Assembly: GCA_025642075.2 (NCBI GenBank)
Contig: JAODUO010000112.1
Span: forward strand, 438,501-502,500
DNA from: Ridgeia piscesae
Lineage: Eukaryota; Annelida; Polychaeta; Sabellida; Siboglinidae
Direction: 5' to 3'
Length of the DNA: 64,000 nt
Shown: in pieces, positions 13,301-24,506 of the stretch
How positions within the stretch are numbered: the first letter of the stretch is position 1
How the letters are laid out: each line of letters begins with the position of its first letter
The notes under the pieces: model-generated
Database searches by the model: none
Seen by the model: the letters and a program-made list of their open reading frames with translations, nothing else
What the model was told of the DNA's origin: nothing
Position numbers and translations under genes: made by a program

Positions 13301-16300
13301 CACTTACACCAACCTGGAAGCAATATACATTGTTGATATCAGGCACAGCAACAGACCATCGACCGTAGTTCAAATCCTACTACATGAGAGATTCAAAATG
13401 AGGGCATTTTCATTCACCCCACATTTAGTATAAGGTCCATTCTAACTGGTGCATATTTATGCCACGAGAAATAAATGGTCCCCAAAAATATTATTATAAT
13501 CTCAAAAATAAAATAACAAACGTCTTTCAAGTAATAGTTATCACTGTGTCCACTGTGTGTCTCACCTGAGGTCTCCGACGTAGTGTGTGGCCCAGGACAG
13601 CCTCACTCTCGATCTACCAATCATGTGAATGAAGTTGGTAGAACCGTAGATCGACTCGGCTAGCTCGAATGCGGAATTGCCTCGTCCTGGAGAAGAATAA
13701 CAGATTTAGAGCAAAGCAGATCTTTCAATTGTTGTTCAGAGTGTATTAAATTTACCTCAGTAGTAGACAAATGTTTCTGATACACGAAGCCATTCTTGAT
13801 TATAATTGTTGGATGACGTACATGTAGAATATCAAAAAAATATACAATAGAGTATTACAAGCCCGGCACATTTTGCATCCATCTGTGATGCCTCGACAGG
13901 TGTACGACTAAGCAATGGATCATGTGGTCATAGGCGTTGAATCGCCCTGCTCTCAATATTAAAACCTGGCATTCTACCCGGCATGTGCAGCACGTATGAT
14001 TAAGACAGTATTGTCTTCGAAACAACCCTTGTGTGGCTGTCTTCAGATGGACATTATTAAATTTAATCTTTATGCAACTCTAAAGATCATTTACCTATTT
14101 AACTTATTTTGATATTGATCACTTTTAAATCCTACAGCTAATTCTTACATGACATCTGTCTACCAAATGATCACGAATAAGCTACACATGAAAGCTAAGA
14201 CGTCTCATCAAAAAATCCATCGACTACGCATTGATTTGGAAATTGTCGTGGACGAATGAAGGGTCTATTGAGGTGTGTAATTCAAAAATAATTGGGCATT
14301 TGGCAGACAAGCAAGATGTACTTACCACACTGCATACCACACATTTGTAATGAACAGCAAAACCACAATGTTTTGTAAATTGTTGCTTATTATGTTATGA
14401 AATGAGCCCGTTTAATTGATCCAACATTGGACAGAGACTGCAGCCTTAATTAATTCATCCATAAGTCTCTGAACATTTTGTTTCTGTGGCAATACAACTT
14501 TTGGAATATCACTCTGAATACGTTGTGATACAAACTGACTGTCACATGTGCCATCTTGTTTTGTTTAATAATATATTATTGCTTGCTTATCATCATAAAA
14601 TGTATGTACTGATGCAGACATCACCTGTAGGTTGCACACAGTAACCACACTGGTTCAGTTAACAGACATACACGTCAGATTAAAGATGGCTTCAATGTTT
14701 TATTGCACAATCATACACATAAATATTGTTGTAATGCCTCGACTTACCTAATATGACCACTGTTTTGCCTTCATAGTCATCAGGGTTGATTGAGACATTT
14801 GAGTAATTTTCTGTGAACTCCCTCCCTTCAAAGGTTGGTTCGACGGGCTTACTCAGTCCACTGGCCACTATAAGGACCCTGACACATGACACAACAAGAT
14901 ACATCTTACTCAGTCCACTGGCCACTATAAGGACCCTGACACATGACACAACAAGAGACATCTTACTCAGTCCACTGGCCACTATAAGGACCCTGACACA
15001 TGACACAACAAGAGACATCTTACTCAGTCCACTGGCAACTATAAGGACCCTGACACATGACACAACAAGAGACATCTTACTCAGTCCACTGGCCACTATA
15101 AGGACCCTGACACATGACACAACAAGAGACATCTTACTCAGTCCACTGGCAACTATAAGGACCCTGACACACGACACAACAAGAGACATCTTACTCAGTC
15201 CACTGGCCACTATAAGGACCCTGACACATGACACAACAAGAGACATCTTACTCAGTCCACTGGCCACTATAAGGACCCTGACACATGACACAACAAGAGA
15301 CATCTTACTCAGTCCACTGGCAACTATAAGGACCCTGACACATGACACAACAAGAGACATCTTACTCAGTCCACTGGCAACTATAAGGACCCTGACACAC
15401 GACACAACAAGAGACATCTTACTCAGTCCACTGGCAACTATAAGGACCCTGACACATGACACAACAAGAGACATCTTACTCAGTCCACTGGCCACTATAA
15501 GGACCCTGACACATGACACAAGAGACATCTTACTCAGTCCACTGGCCACTATAAGGACCCTGACACATGACACAATAAGATACATCTTACTCAGTCCACT
15601 GGCCACTATAAGGACCCTGACACACGACACAATAAGATACATCTTACTCAGTCCACTGGCCACTATAAGGACCCTGACACACGACACAATAAGATACATC
15701 TTACTCAGTCCACTGCCCACTATAAGGACCCTGACACACGACACAATAAGATACATCTTACTCAGTCCACTGGCCACTATAAGGACCCTGACACACGACA
15801 CAATAAGATACATCTTACTCAGTCCACTGCCCACTATAAGGACCCTGACACACGACACAATAAGATACATCTTACTCAGTCCACTGGCCACTATAAGGAC
15901 CCTGACACACGACACAATAAGATACATCTTACTCAGTCCACTGGCCACTATAAGGACCCTGACACACGACACAATAAGATACATCTTACTCAGTCCACTG
16001 GCCACTATAAGGACCCTGACACACGACACAATAAGATACATCTTACTCAGTCCACTGCCCACTATAAGGACCCTGACACACGACACAATAAGATACATCT
16101 TACTCAGTCCACTGCCCACTATGAGGACCCTGACACACGACACAATAAGATACATCTTACTCAGTCCACTGCCCACTATGAGGACCCTGACACACGACAC
16201 AATAAGATACATCTTACTCAGTCCACTGGCCACTATAAGGACCCTGACACACGACACAATAGCATCTTATCAGTCACTGGCCACAATAATGACCCTGACA

Positions 16301-18468
16301 CACGACAATAAGAGACATCTTACTAGTCACTCACTATAAGACCTGAAACGACAAACAAGAGACACATTACTCAGTCCACTGGCCACTATAAGGACCCTGA
16401 CACACGACACAACAAGAGACACATTACTCAGTCCACTGGCCACTATAAGGACCCTGACACACGACACAACAAGAGACACCTTACTCAGTCCACTGGCCAC
16501 TATAAGGACCCTGACACACGACACAACAAGAGACACCTTACTCAGTCCACTGGCCACTATAAGGACCCTGACACACGACACAACAAGAGACATCTTACTC
16601 AGTCCACTGGCCACTATAAGGACCCTGACACATGACACAACAAGAGACATCTTACTCAGTCCACTGGCCACTATAAGGACCCTGACACATGACACAACAG
16701 GAGACATCGTACTCAGTCCACTGGCCATTATAAGGACCCTGACACATGACACAACAAGAGACATCTTACTCAGTCCACTGGCCACTATAAGGACCCTGAC
16801 ACACGACACAACAAGAGACATCTTACTCAGTCCACTGGCCACTATAAGGACCCTGACACATGACACAACAAGAGACATCTTACTCAGTCCACTGGCCACT
16901 ATAAGGACCCCGACACACGACACAACAAGAGACATCTTACTCAGTCCACTGGCCACTATAAGGACCCCGACACACGACACAACAAGAGACATCTTACTCA
17001 GTCCACTGGCCACTATAAGGACCTGAACACAAGAGACATCTTACACTAAGATAGGACACAACAATTTCTATCATTAGATGACTGAACGTTGTAAAGCCAA
17101 ATTGTATGAGGCAATATCAATACTGGTATATAAACATAAATTGTCATTGGTTGGATGAATACACGAGGAAGTAACAGAAAGTAACATTGTTTAATTCATT
17201 TAAATTAATTGTGGAAGTATTAAATTGTAGATAATAAGTCCATACGATTTAATGCAATAAAAGTTGTCTAAATAATAACTAATTAACAGTATTGATGATG
17301 ATCATATATGGGTGCAAAATGTATATGTTTTATGATAATAATAATATTAAAATATTTATATAGCATCCAATCAATTAAACATTGCTCTCGGGCGCTTTAC
17401 AAACATACACAGATGCACATGTTGGACTTAACATAAGAAAACGTACATTTTCTGGCAAGGCAATATTATCGTTGGCATGATGATGTCAGACACAACCTAC
17501 TTGCACTTGAGAGTGTTTCCGTTCTGGTCATCCATGAGGAACACTGTCTTGTTTGTCGTTGCATTCGTCTCCTTCCTGATGTTGCTCACTTCTGTGTGGA
17601 ACTGTACGTTGATGCCGAGCTTCTTCTGGTAGTCTGCCATGTAGTCCAGTAGCTGGACACGCTGGGGGAAGAACAACTTGGAGTAGTGGCGGAAGAGAAG
17701 ACTCTTGTCGTCACTCAACAATGAGTTCCAGTCGTGACGTAGATTGAACTCAGTGTTCTTCTTACCAGTGTGTCTTTTGTTGATGCTGATCAACTTGTCA
17801 TGACGGGGATACTTTTGAAAAAAGCTCGCTGCAAAGAGTAAATAATATTTGCTGAATAATATTATTGTTACATGCCATGTTTCAAATGGCGATTGTATCA
17901 TGTATGTCAATGTCAATGTTTGTGCAGGTGTTTTAGTAATAAGAAGGGGAGGTCGCATAACTTCACAAAGTCCTAAGATTTTATAAAGTCCTATTACACA
18001 TGGCCAGGGGTTTGGTCGTCTCCAGGCATCTCAAGGAAAATTAATAGTTACAGCAAGTGAAACATAATTACGTCAGTTCAAATGCAGGGATTCCATTAGT
18101 GGGTGCCCTGTGCAAATGGCACATAAAAATGCCATGTTTATCTGAGAAAAAATAGGTTCATGTATAAACTCATCTCCATCCCCCTCCTAACAAAAACAAT
18201 CTGTCTACTGCAACATACATGTATATGTATATACACACAGGCTACAATATAAAACACCCACTTACCAACCACACTATTTCTCTCAAGCAGAACATAGTTG
18301 CGGCCCGCCTTCTGAAGGAAGTGGCCCATCTGGAGCCCACCTGGCCCGGCCCCAACTACGATGTAGTCCCAGTACTTGTCTGCTGCCTGTATGCACCCCA
18401 CCATGGTGACCAGAACCATCAGCACCCTGGATGTCATGGCTACGTGATGGACACAGCTTGTGAACAAA
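2569..18468 (-). CDS. FOXRED2: FOXRED2-like FAD oxidoreductase, left paralog (frameshifted in exon 7)
   Basis: Nine coding exons, minus strand: 18437-18266, 17828-17501, 14878-14748, 13686-13566, 12786-12547, 10615-10449, 5418-5254, 4865-4627 and 2852-2569; the first exon has 31 nt of 5' UTR from an acceptor at 18468. The family (FOXRED2/ERFAD) is an FAD-dependent oxidoreductase of the ER lumen linked to ER-associated degradation in vertebrates. Visible: a signal peptide; the FAD-binding motif [10 protein letters not shown]; the family stretch SINKRHTG...[10 protein letters not shown]; the second dinucleotide motif [31 protein letters not shown]; and [14 protein letters not shown]. The start is the methionine that opens the signal peptide. 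Coding length sums to 1847 because exon 7 lacks one C present in the right paralog, giving a stop within exon 7 (about 5267). Exons 8 and 9 remain open, so this is a very recent lesion, an allele or a base-calling error. The C-terminus ends in FQQS with no KDEL-like signal. Confidence 0.9.
2868..3045 (-). repeat. 52-bp minisatellite before exon 9 (left)
   Basis: Three to four units of 52 bp (landmark GGTACCACTGATACATGTG) end beside the exon 9 acceptor, at the 3' end of intron 8 in gene sense. The right arm has a longer version at 50160-50695. The terminal partial unit merges into the acceptor region. Confidence 0.85.
3045..3128. repeat. (CA)n microsatellite in intron 8
   Basis: Interrupted CA tract joining the 52-bp minisatellite to the LINE fragment. 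Open frames across it are microsatellite artefacts. Confidence 0.85.
3128..4320 (-). mobile_element. LINE fragment (APE endonuclease part), broken
   Basis: Minus-strand fragment of a non-LTR retrotransposon. The region around 4110 encodes the start of an endonuclease domain ([12 protein letters not shown]). Several frameshifts later, 3312-3875 encodes [30 protein letters not shown] and TEIDYILI, the conserved APE-type endonuclease motifs. The reverse transcriptase is missing; the element stops at the CA tract. It resembles the RTE-like endonuclease-reverse transcriptase group. Inserted in intron 8 antisense to nothing: it lies in the same sense as the host gene. It is absent from the right paralog. 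Confidence 0.8.
4318..4347. repeat. 11-bp perfect inverted repeat beside LINE 5' end
   Basis: AATTGCCTAAG and its exact complement are separated by 8 bases and followed by a short TA tract (about 4348-4368). Possibly an insertion scar or the terminus of the LINE. Confidence 0.6.
4627..4865 (-). CDS. FOXRED2: FOXRED2 left, exon 8
   Basis: 239 bp from acceptor TTGAGCAG to donor GTCAGC. It encodes [30 protein letters not shown] and [17 protein letters not shown]. It stays open in the original frame despite the upstream frameshift. Five residues differ from the right paralog, clustered after DKDVF. Confidence 0.9.
5254..5418 (-). CDS. FOXRED2: FOXRED2 left, exon 7 (1-base deletion)
   Basis: 165 bp against 166 in the right paralog. 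Near the exon start the minus strand reads CGCCCTCACCGC where the right copy has CGCCCTCCACCGC. The resulting frame ends in a stop near 5267. The acceptor (TTTGCCCCCACAG) is itself part of the adjoining 57-bp repeat unit. Confidence 0.88.
5419..10115 (-). repeat. 57-bp minisatellite filling intron 6 (left), carrying splice acceptors
   Basis: About 4.7 kb, roughly 82 units by length. Most are 57 bp (56 when one G is missing). In gene sense each unit carries TTTGCCCCCACAGCTC, the same string as the true exon 7 acceptor followed by the first exon bases. The array runs into exon 7 with no unique spacer. Because 57 is a multiple of three and stops are rare, long open frames appear on both strands (His/Cys-rich on plus, [16 protein letters not shown] on minus); I do not regard these as genes. 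The right paralog has the same repeat at about 23 units. Confidence 0.95.
10449..10615 (-). CDS. FOXRED2: FOXRED2 left, exon 6
   Basis: 167 bp, one codon longer than the right paralog (KSEDEED against SEGRED). It encodes [20 protein letters not shown] and the family block [16 protein letters not shown]. Acceptor TTTTGCAG, donor GTGAGTAT. Confidence 0.92.
10720..11790 (+). repeat. 44-bp minisatellite in intron 5, left paralog only
   Basis: About 24 units of a 44-bp pyrimidine-rich motif (landmark GGCCTATGACCTTTCCCTG), with units of slightly varied length. In the host gene's sense the array is purine-rich, so it does not imitate acceptors. The corresponding right intron (38344-40107) has no array, so it expanded or was lost after the duplication. 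Confidence 0.9.
12547..12786 (-). CDS. FOXRED2: FOXRED2 left, exon 5 (divergent exon)
   Basis: 240 bp, the same length as the right paralog. The ends ([24 protein letters not shown]) are conserved, but about 31 of 80 residues differ between paralogs, nearly all in the middle (after EAT and before YDK). Acceptor TTGTAG, donor GTGAGG. Confidence 0.9.
13566..13686 (-). CDS. FOXRED2: FOXRED2 left, exon 4 (second nucleotide-binding motif)
   Basis: 121 bp. It completes the motif [10 protein letters not shown] and continues [19 protein letters not shown]. One residue differs from the right paralog (V for A after RSR). The donor is GTGAGA. Confidence 0.92.
14748..14878 (-). CDS. FOXRED2: FOXRED2 left, exon 3
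   Basis: 131 bp. It starts [16 protein letters not shown] and ends at VVILG with donor GTAAGTCG. The first 26 bases and the acceptor TGTGTCAG belong to the 57-bp repeat that fills the upstream intron, so the acceptor assigned here is the most 3' of many copies. Phase joins correctly to exon 2 (AAG TGC AA|G GTC). Confidence 0.85.
14844..17035 (-). repeat. 57-bp minisatellite at 3' end of intron 2 (left), carrying acceptor and donor-like sites
   Basis: About 38 units of 57 bp. In gene sense each unit reads TGTGTCAG (acceptor), then 26 bases identical to the start of exon 3, then GTAAGAT, a good donor match. Variants come in blocks: ACAAGAGACATC-type units, then AATAAGATACATC-type, a disrupted stretch near 16260-16370, then ACAAGAGACA-type again. 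About 26 units form one reading frame that continues in frame into exon 3. The right paralog has a shorter version at 33963-35716. Confidence 0.95.
17325..17398 (-). mobile_element. SINE 3' tail (shared by arms)
   Basis: On the minus strand a motif with CTCTCGGGCGC complement, ATTGATTGGATGCTATATAAA and a run of ATT triplets. The same tail lies at 33590-33660 (plus) and, in related form, at 56300-56375. It looks like the 3' end of a tRNA-derived SINE without its head. Confidence 0.5.
17501..17828 (-). CDS. FOXRED2: FOXRED2 left, exon 2
   Basis: 328 bp from acceptor CTTTGCAG to donor GTAGGT. It encodes [20 protein letters not shown] and [10 protein letters not shown], the most diagnostic FOXRED2 block. 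The protein is identical to the right paralog across the exon. It ends in phase 2. Confidence 0.92.
18266..18468 (-). CDS. FOXRED2: FOXRED2 left, exon 1 (signal peptide, FAD motif)
   Basis: The acceptor TCCTTTCAG precedes 31 nt of 5' UTR; the ATG is at 18437. A hydrophobic signal peptide of about 18 residues ends near CIQA, followed by [13 protein letters not shown] (Rossmann GxGxxG). The donor GTAAGTGG follows 18266. The acceptor implies an unseen 5' UTR exon upstream. The frame is open upstream to 18548, but that part lies in the intron. Confidence 0.9.
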
Positions 18469-18549
18469 CTGAAAGGACAGAATACGTGTGTTACTTGGTA
18501 GTAGAGCATCAACTGGTCATTCAAGTCTAGATAACTAGTGTCCACCAAC

Positions 18550-20040
18550 AGAATATTACATTTAAAAATGGGCTAAAATGGTTTTTAAATATGTTTCTTT
18601 GACACAAATGCTTTGATCATAATATTTAATTATGTTTAATTTACAACTAATATTAAAAAAGTCTCATTATTAATTTATATTTTGCTAACTATAAACTAGT
18701 AAGTTAGTCTATTTTTAATTAAACCTGAACCGAATGTGATTACCAAAGGAAATTTATTTATTTATCAGTGGGCTGATGGTACTTCATATTATATACTTCA
18801 TATATAAGATTGGATTAGTTTGCTTAGTTTGGGTTAGCCAAGTTTTAGCACAATGTTTCATTTATTATTAATAACTGTACATTTGTGGATTGTAAACACT
18901 ACTAATCGGAGCTTCACTTTTGGATTTTAGTGTATAAATAAAGTTACTGTTATTAGTACAGTAGTACACCTTGGCAATTTTGTTGATCCCCACATTGCTT
19001 GTGTCTTTAAGTATAGATGTTAGACGCTTTTGCAATATCTACCTTACATGAGTAGGTGCCCTGTACCCTCAAGGAAGCATACATACCAGACATACTGACA
19101 CAGTAATATTTAGATCTTCCTCTCAACTGAGGGTACCCAAGTACAATTCCTACTGCTGTGATTTGAACCATGGCTTGGGCAAAGGCATTCACTTTAGATT
19201 GCTGCAATTCACTCAGTTCTTCTCCTTTCAGTTCAAGTCCACAATCAATTTATTGATTTTTATGGCATCTTACGAATGATCCACATTGCAGAGTCAAAGA
19301 AAGAGCAGAGTGGATAAATGAACATCAATAAAAAGAAAATTGCAGAATAATAAAGAGTTGTGAACAATAAATAAGTCTAAATAAAATATATGTCATATGA
19401 CATGTAATTGTTGTAATGATGTATAAGGTAATTGCAGTTGACTAGTTGATTGCTTGATGACTGGAGATGATCGACGCAAACTGTCTTCTCTCTTGGCCTT
19501 GACCACATCCTTTGTGAGAGCGGTCTAGTGTGTTATGGTTTGGGGTAGGAATTATGAGACTCTATAAGAGCCTAAAGAGGGTCTAGCAGCCAGGCAATGG
19601 TATTGAACTACTGGCCATGACCGGGACGCATGCGTGATGGTAATGTGAATCGTTTTTGTTTGTTTTGTGCATTCTATTACTACTAGTCCATTCGTGATTC
19701 AGTTATTTGATTGAGTACCTGGCAATGGTGCGTATTTGTGTATAGTCTTCGCATATTAACTGCAACGTATACGTGGCTGCACATACATTCCATATACATT
19801 CAGATGGTGTTCAACTGAACACCTAGGACTAGGTCACCGAAACTTCAGTGAAAGTGTAAGTCTCAACTTCACGCGATCATGTGACGTGTTTTTAGCATAA
19901 TATATTATTATCATAAAGACTGCATTTAGTGATTTACACACATGATCCGCACAACATTTAAGATAACGTTCCGTAGTTCACCGTTTTCTTAAGTTGGCAA
20001 ACTGTTTCAGTAGGTTTAAGATTTATCTTAAACACAACAA
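18550..20040. other. Upstream flank of left FOXRED2; SINE-like remnants
   Basis: Inverted match to about 30440-32430 of the right arm. 19090-19190 resembles a decayed tRNA-derived head (matching 31630-31700 on the other strand). No coding exon is supported. The expected 5' UTR exon may be the CpG-containing block at 20040-20160. Confidence 0.4.
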
Positions 20041-20059
20041 AACACGTACAATACGAACG

Positions 20060-20160
20060 AAAACGCTCTGTCGTGGCGTCTCGGAGCACTTGCGCGACGT
20101 TATAACTTAAACCACAACAACGGGTTCGTCCGCCATTCCCCTTGCGTCTGCAACAAAAGA
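20060..20160 (-). promoter_or_regulatory. Conserved CpG-containing block, candidate FOXRED2 5' UTR exon/promoter (left)
   Basis: Much richer in GC and CpG than its surroundings and conserved in the right arm (30365-30440). It contains GGGAATGGCGGACGAAC in gene sense. At the position where the right copy has a donor-like CGA|GTAAGTG, the left reads CGC|GCAAGTG, compatible with a GC-AG donor. It lies 1.6 kb upstream of the exon that starts with an acceptor 31 nt before the ATG. Inference only. Confidence 0.3.
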
Positions 20161-22344
20161 GTTCCCAACAGACATGGCCTTATGCAGGTGATTTGAACAT
20201 CTGTGAGGATTGTATAGTGTTGGGTGAGTAGAAATTATGTCTCTGTGCTACATGGTATCAAAGCTGTCAAATTTTGACAGGATAGATGGCTGGTATAGCG
20301 TTGACATTTTTTCCGGCGTTATAAACGTTCCCATTGACGTTTCTGCGCAGGCGTGATAAATGTAAAATCATTACTATGCAGCGAAAGGACAATGCATTTA
20401 TTGTATTAATACTACGGGTTGTTCGTTAGGATGTATATAACCTCTCTGCAAAGTTATTTGTCGCAAAGTAACTCGAGGCAAACACGTTTTGAGGCATGTT
20501 TTGATAGCAAGCGTATATCACGTGATTGTAGTGCGCCATAATCCGTGACAGTGATTTAAACAAAAATAAGATGTTATTGTATTGAACGACATAAGAAACT
20601 CTTCACAGTAATCATCACAGGAGAATTAACGAACAGCCCGTGGCATTTATACCAAAAATGCTTTGTCTTTTCGCTGCACATTGATGGTTTTACATTTATC
20701 GCGCATGACGTCACCGGTATTGGTGATAATTACCATCCATTGGTGATAATTACCATCCATGCAATTCAGTGCAAGTCTGGGTCTAGCATAAACGAAGTGG
20801 TGTCGAACAGAGTAGACATGAGATTGTGGGGAAATGAAATATTTTAGAATTTCACCAATTTTATACATCACAAAAAACCTAATGGGACAAAGCTGGCAGG
20901 CAAAGAAGGAAATATAATGATCGCATATAGGGCTAAGCCTAAGGCCTAAGCCGGTAGGTATATAATATATATATATATCAATACAACATTAGAATATATC
21001 ATATCATCAGTGATTTAAATGGTACGTGCCATATGGTGGATAATAATAGTATGTAGTGTATTGCTCTTTCTGATTTGTTTTTGAAATCTTCAATATTTCC
21101 GGTGCTATTCAATGTTTAAATCTAACAAAAATTGCATTTTTGTCTAATGGAAACAATGTGGTTTTACGTCATTGAGGATTCCTCAAAAAGTATACTGCAG
21201 TTCATGGACATTGTTAAGCGGTATGTATAAAATGGCTATTACCATATTGGTAAAGTGATTTTTAAATTATTTAGATACTCTCACTTGATATTTCTCTCAT
21301 TGCATTATTTGTGTGTACTTGATAGTTTAGTGTGTGCATTGGGAAAGCATAGATTTCCTACAAATTGAACTGAAAAAATTGGGTTCCTGCAAATTTGACA
21401 TATCCAGCATGCACTGTACTATTTTGTGAATTGTTTTGATTTTGCTAACTTATATTTATCTGTCTGTTGGAATTATTCCTCAGAACACTTGTTAATTTGT
21501 TTCCACATTGTCGCTGCGATATGTTATCAGTCAATAATATTGTTACACTACCCCATGCAATGCGTAGGCCAACAGAGAAGTTATCATAGTCTTACAAAAT
21601 AATGAGCTTGCCTTTTGGAGTAATTGAATAAATTTATCAAACAAATTGTATGTTTATAACAATGGTATCTGCTAATGTCTCGGTTTTAGTTGTTGGTTCG
21701 ATCCCAACAGGTATTGCACTCCGTGCAAAATTACCCCTGGCACGGGCTTATTGACCGAAACATTGCATATCGTCATGTCATTTTATTGATAATGATATTT
21801 AATACAAATTAGATGTCATAATATTTTTGACATCTAATTAATTGAAGATTAGTATGTTCCATTCAGCATGTAATATAATAATAATAGGAAGGAAATTAAG
21901 TACAGGTGTAATAGTAATATATTACACTACAATGAGATAGACTCCATGACTATATCTACAGGTGTTATGGTTATCATAACTGTATTAATGCTGTAGTGCA
22001 GATAAAAACATAGCTTAGTCGTAGTTGATTACACCATTTCTAAGTGATCATACGTTTGAATACTAATCATAACTGATCATATTTATGGTCTTGCTTTTTA
22101 TTATAAACTGTAGCTTCTCAACTCAATCTCTATTTCCAGCATATATAAAGTTGTGCAATAGCCAGCAATGTTCTACAATGTTATTATATTACAGAGGCTA
22201 GCATACAAATTATACACTTAGATACCTGTCTTGCAGTTCATTAATTTACTGTACTGTTTCTCAGATATCATTGTGGTTTTAATATCATCAGTGTGCAAAC
22301 ATTGTAGAACAAATGGTTATATTATTGTATTGTTTCTATTATAT

Positions 22345-22515
22345 ATTTTATCGAGCAGCCTTCGCACACTAATTGCAGTGTGGCTGGATGCTTCCCAGAG
22401 AAGTTGAGATAGCGTTTGATTGATCAGGTCTGTCAGGGAAGTAGTGTTACATGTTTTGAGTAGTCTTGCAGATTGGCTACTGCGCTATATAAGAACTTAC
22501 TTTTACCTATATGTC
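22345..22515 (+). mobile_element. SINE 3' part
   Basis: Matches the downstream half of the SINE at 31971-32283: CTTCGCACACTAATTGCAG, the GGCTGGATGCTTC stretch and the terminal GCTATATAAGAACTTAC. The promoter-bearing head is absent. Confidence 0.6.
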
Positions 22516-23661
22516 ATTAATGTATACCTTTGTGTTCTTTTGCTACATACTATCTAATTGAGCGGCAGAAGTACTGTTCTATCCTTTCTGCAGAAACTCC
22601 CAAAATGTAATATTTTTAGTCAATATTGATATTCCTGTCTCCCAAAACTGGTTACCTTCACCGCAAATCACCTTTCACCACACTTATTGTTCTCAACCTT
22701 CAAAATACCCATTGATCCCAACTGTCTTTTACCCAACAGTGCTAATTACTGAAGAATACACTTTGCAGCAGGTGTCCTTCTGGGCTCTGACAGTGACCAC
22801 AACTTTTGTTTGCACAGAGCCATAGGTTGGATTAGCACCTGATAGTGACAACAGGTTTCTATTCAGGCCTCAGTAATGCCCAGACTGTCTTGAGTTGAGT
22901 TGTCACATTTCTTCACAAAACCCCAGCAGTCATTAGCATTGTCTCTTAGCATAGGCATTCTGTTATGGATTTGCTGGCTTAGTTTAACAAACAATAGATT
23001 ATGGCCTTTACCTCTAACTGTGGATTGAGGTTTCTGACCGTGAAAGTATGCCCCTTGAGGGGAAGTCTTTGTGGCTTTAAAATCATTAATATGTAAATAT
23101 ATTTAGAACAGCTGGTTATGTAGACAGGTAAAGAAAAAGACTGACAACATATTTTATAAAAAATACTATCGGTGGAATATATTGTTGTCGTTTCTGCCAG
23201 GCAGAAATACTTTCTGCCCTATTTCTGCACTGGCAGGGCAGAAATACCTTTCAGCCTGGCAGAAAACCAACCTTGCCCATAAGCTCCTCTATTTTCCAGA
23301 CTTGTCGGTTCTAATGTCATCAGAGTGCGAACATTTTAGAAGTGGTTATATAGATAGGTACAGAAGGAGACTGACAACATATTCTATAAAAATTACAAAT
23401 GTGCCTATCCATGGTATGTATTCTCTATTGTCGCACTATTTTTTAGCCCTGGCAGTGACCACAACTGTCTGCCCTATTTTTGCCCAGCAGAAAACCAACC
23501 ATTTGAAGTGTTATTGAGTATTGACAAATGTAATTGACTACCTGCACAAAATTAGTTATCCAGCTAGAAGAATTTGTTGTGCCACATCCAAGCACAACAG
23601 TTAGACCTATGCAAGGTGAAAAATCATGCATGGAAACTAGTAAACTACTTATACATAACTG

Positions 23662-23663
<2 letters not shown>

Positions 23664-23760
<97 letters not shown>

Positions 23761-23761
23761 A
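23664..23761. repeat. (GT)n-(GTGC)n compound microsatellite
   Basis: GT tract followed by GTGC tetranucleotides. Cys/Val and Arg/Ala open frames across it are artefacts. Confidence 0.85.
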
Positions 23762-24506
23762 GCGTGTGCGTGTATGCGTTTATGCGTGCATGCGCATCCG
23801 CACATGCGCTTGTGTGTTGAACATTCATGTTGTTTGGTATGATTCATCACCACCCATTTCTTTGTCTTCCATCTTTCTACCAAACCAAATTAACGAATGA
23901 AAGCAGAAGAATAATGGGACTTGGCAGATTACTCAGCCCAAAAAACTGCTTTCCAACATATATTGCCAATGTTTAACCTAGTTCTGGGCTTCATAATCTT
24001 ATCTGTGCTTTCTTTTTGCAACACAACCACGTCTGATTTATGTTCTGGAAACAGAGAGTGTGCATAATTGAAAATATATAATTTATAAATTAAATTATTG
24101 GTTTTGCCACCCATATATATTCCAAAACATTTACTTTTTCTTAATGGTGAATGTATTGGAATGTATAATGACGTTAGCAGAGTTTGTTGTAATTATCTAA
24201 TATATATTATGAAATATCTGCGTATTTATCATCGGTAACACGTGCGCGTATCATTTACGACATTGTTTGCGACATCTTTTACTTTCGTTGATCGGAGAGT
24301 TCCGATGGTAAAAATAGATCAAGTCATCAACTTTTGGGAAACTCCCGAGTCGTTGTTTGTTGCAAACTTATATTTGATCAAATGACGTATAAAACCACAA
24401 TGTGAGACATGTAGTAGGAAATATACTAATAAGCAAATATCGGTCATGGAACATTGACTTTTCTAAAATGCGTTAAAAATGGGAAATTGTCAGAATGCAA
24501 ATTTAA

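Larger units (their letters stand above)
20906..24500. other. Spacer of the inverted duplication, first part; no gene
   Basis: AT-rich unique sequence with repeat remnants. 22345-22510 is a SINE tail resembling the right-arm SINE (CTATATAAGAACTTAC). 22270-23480 holds degenerate repeats of about 230 bp (landmark GACTGACAACATATT) with CTGCCAGGCAGAAA motifs. 23664-23760 is a (GT)n/(GTGC)n tract. No coding exon is supported. Confidence 0.5.

Noticed and set aside
13260..13440. tRNA-derived SINE in intron 4 of the left gene
   Set aside because: Only a B-box-like GTTCAAATCC is visible, with no matching A box or tail; the right-arm counterpart is equally unclear.
14813..16339. 508-residue plus-strand frame through the intron 2 array
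   Set aside because: Antisense reading of the minisatellite; the opposite strand is open as well and joins exon 3.
18438..18548. N-terminal extension of FOXRED2 upstream of the chosen methionine
   Set aside because: The frame is open, but it crosses a clear acceptor (TCCTTTCAG) 31 nt before the ATG, and the chosen start gives a proper signal peptide.
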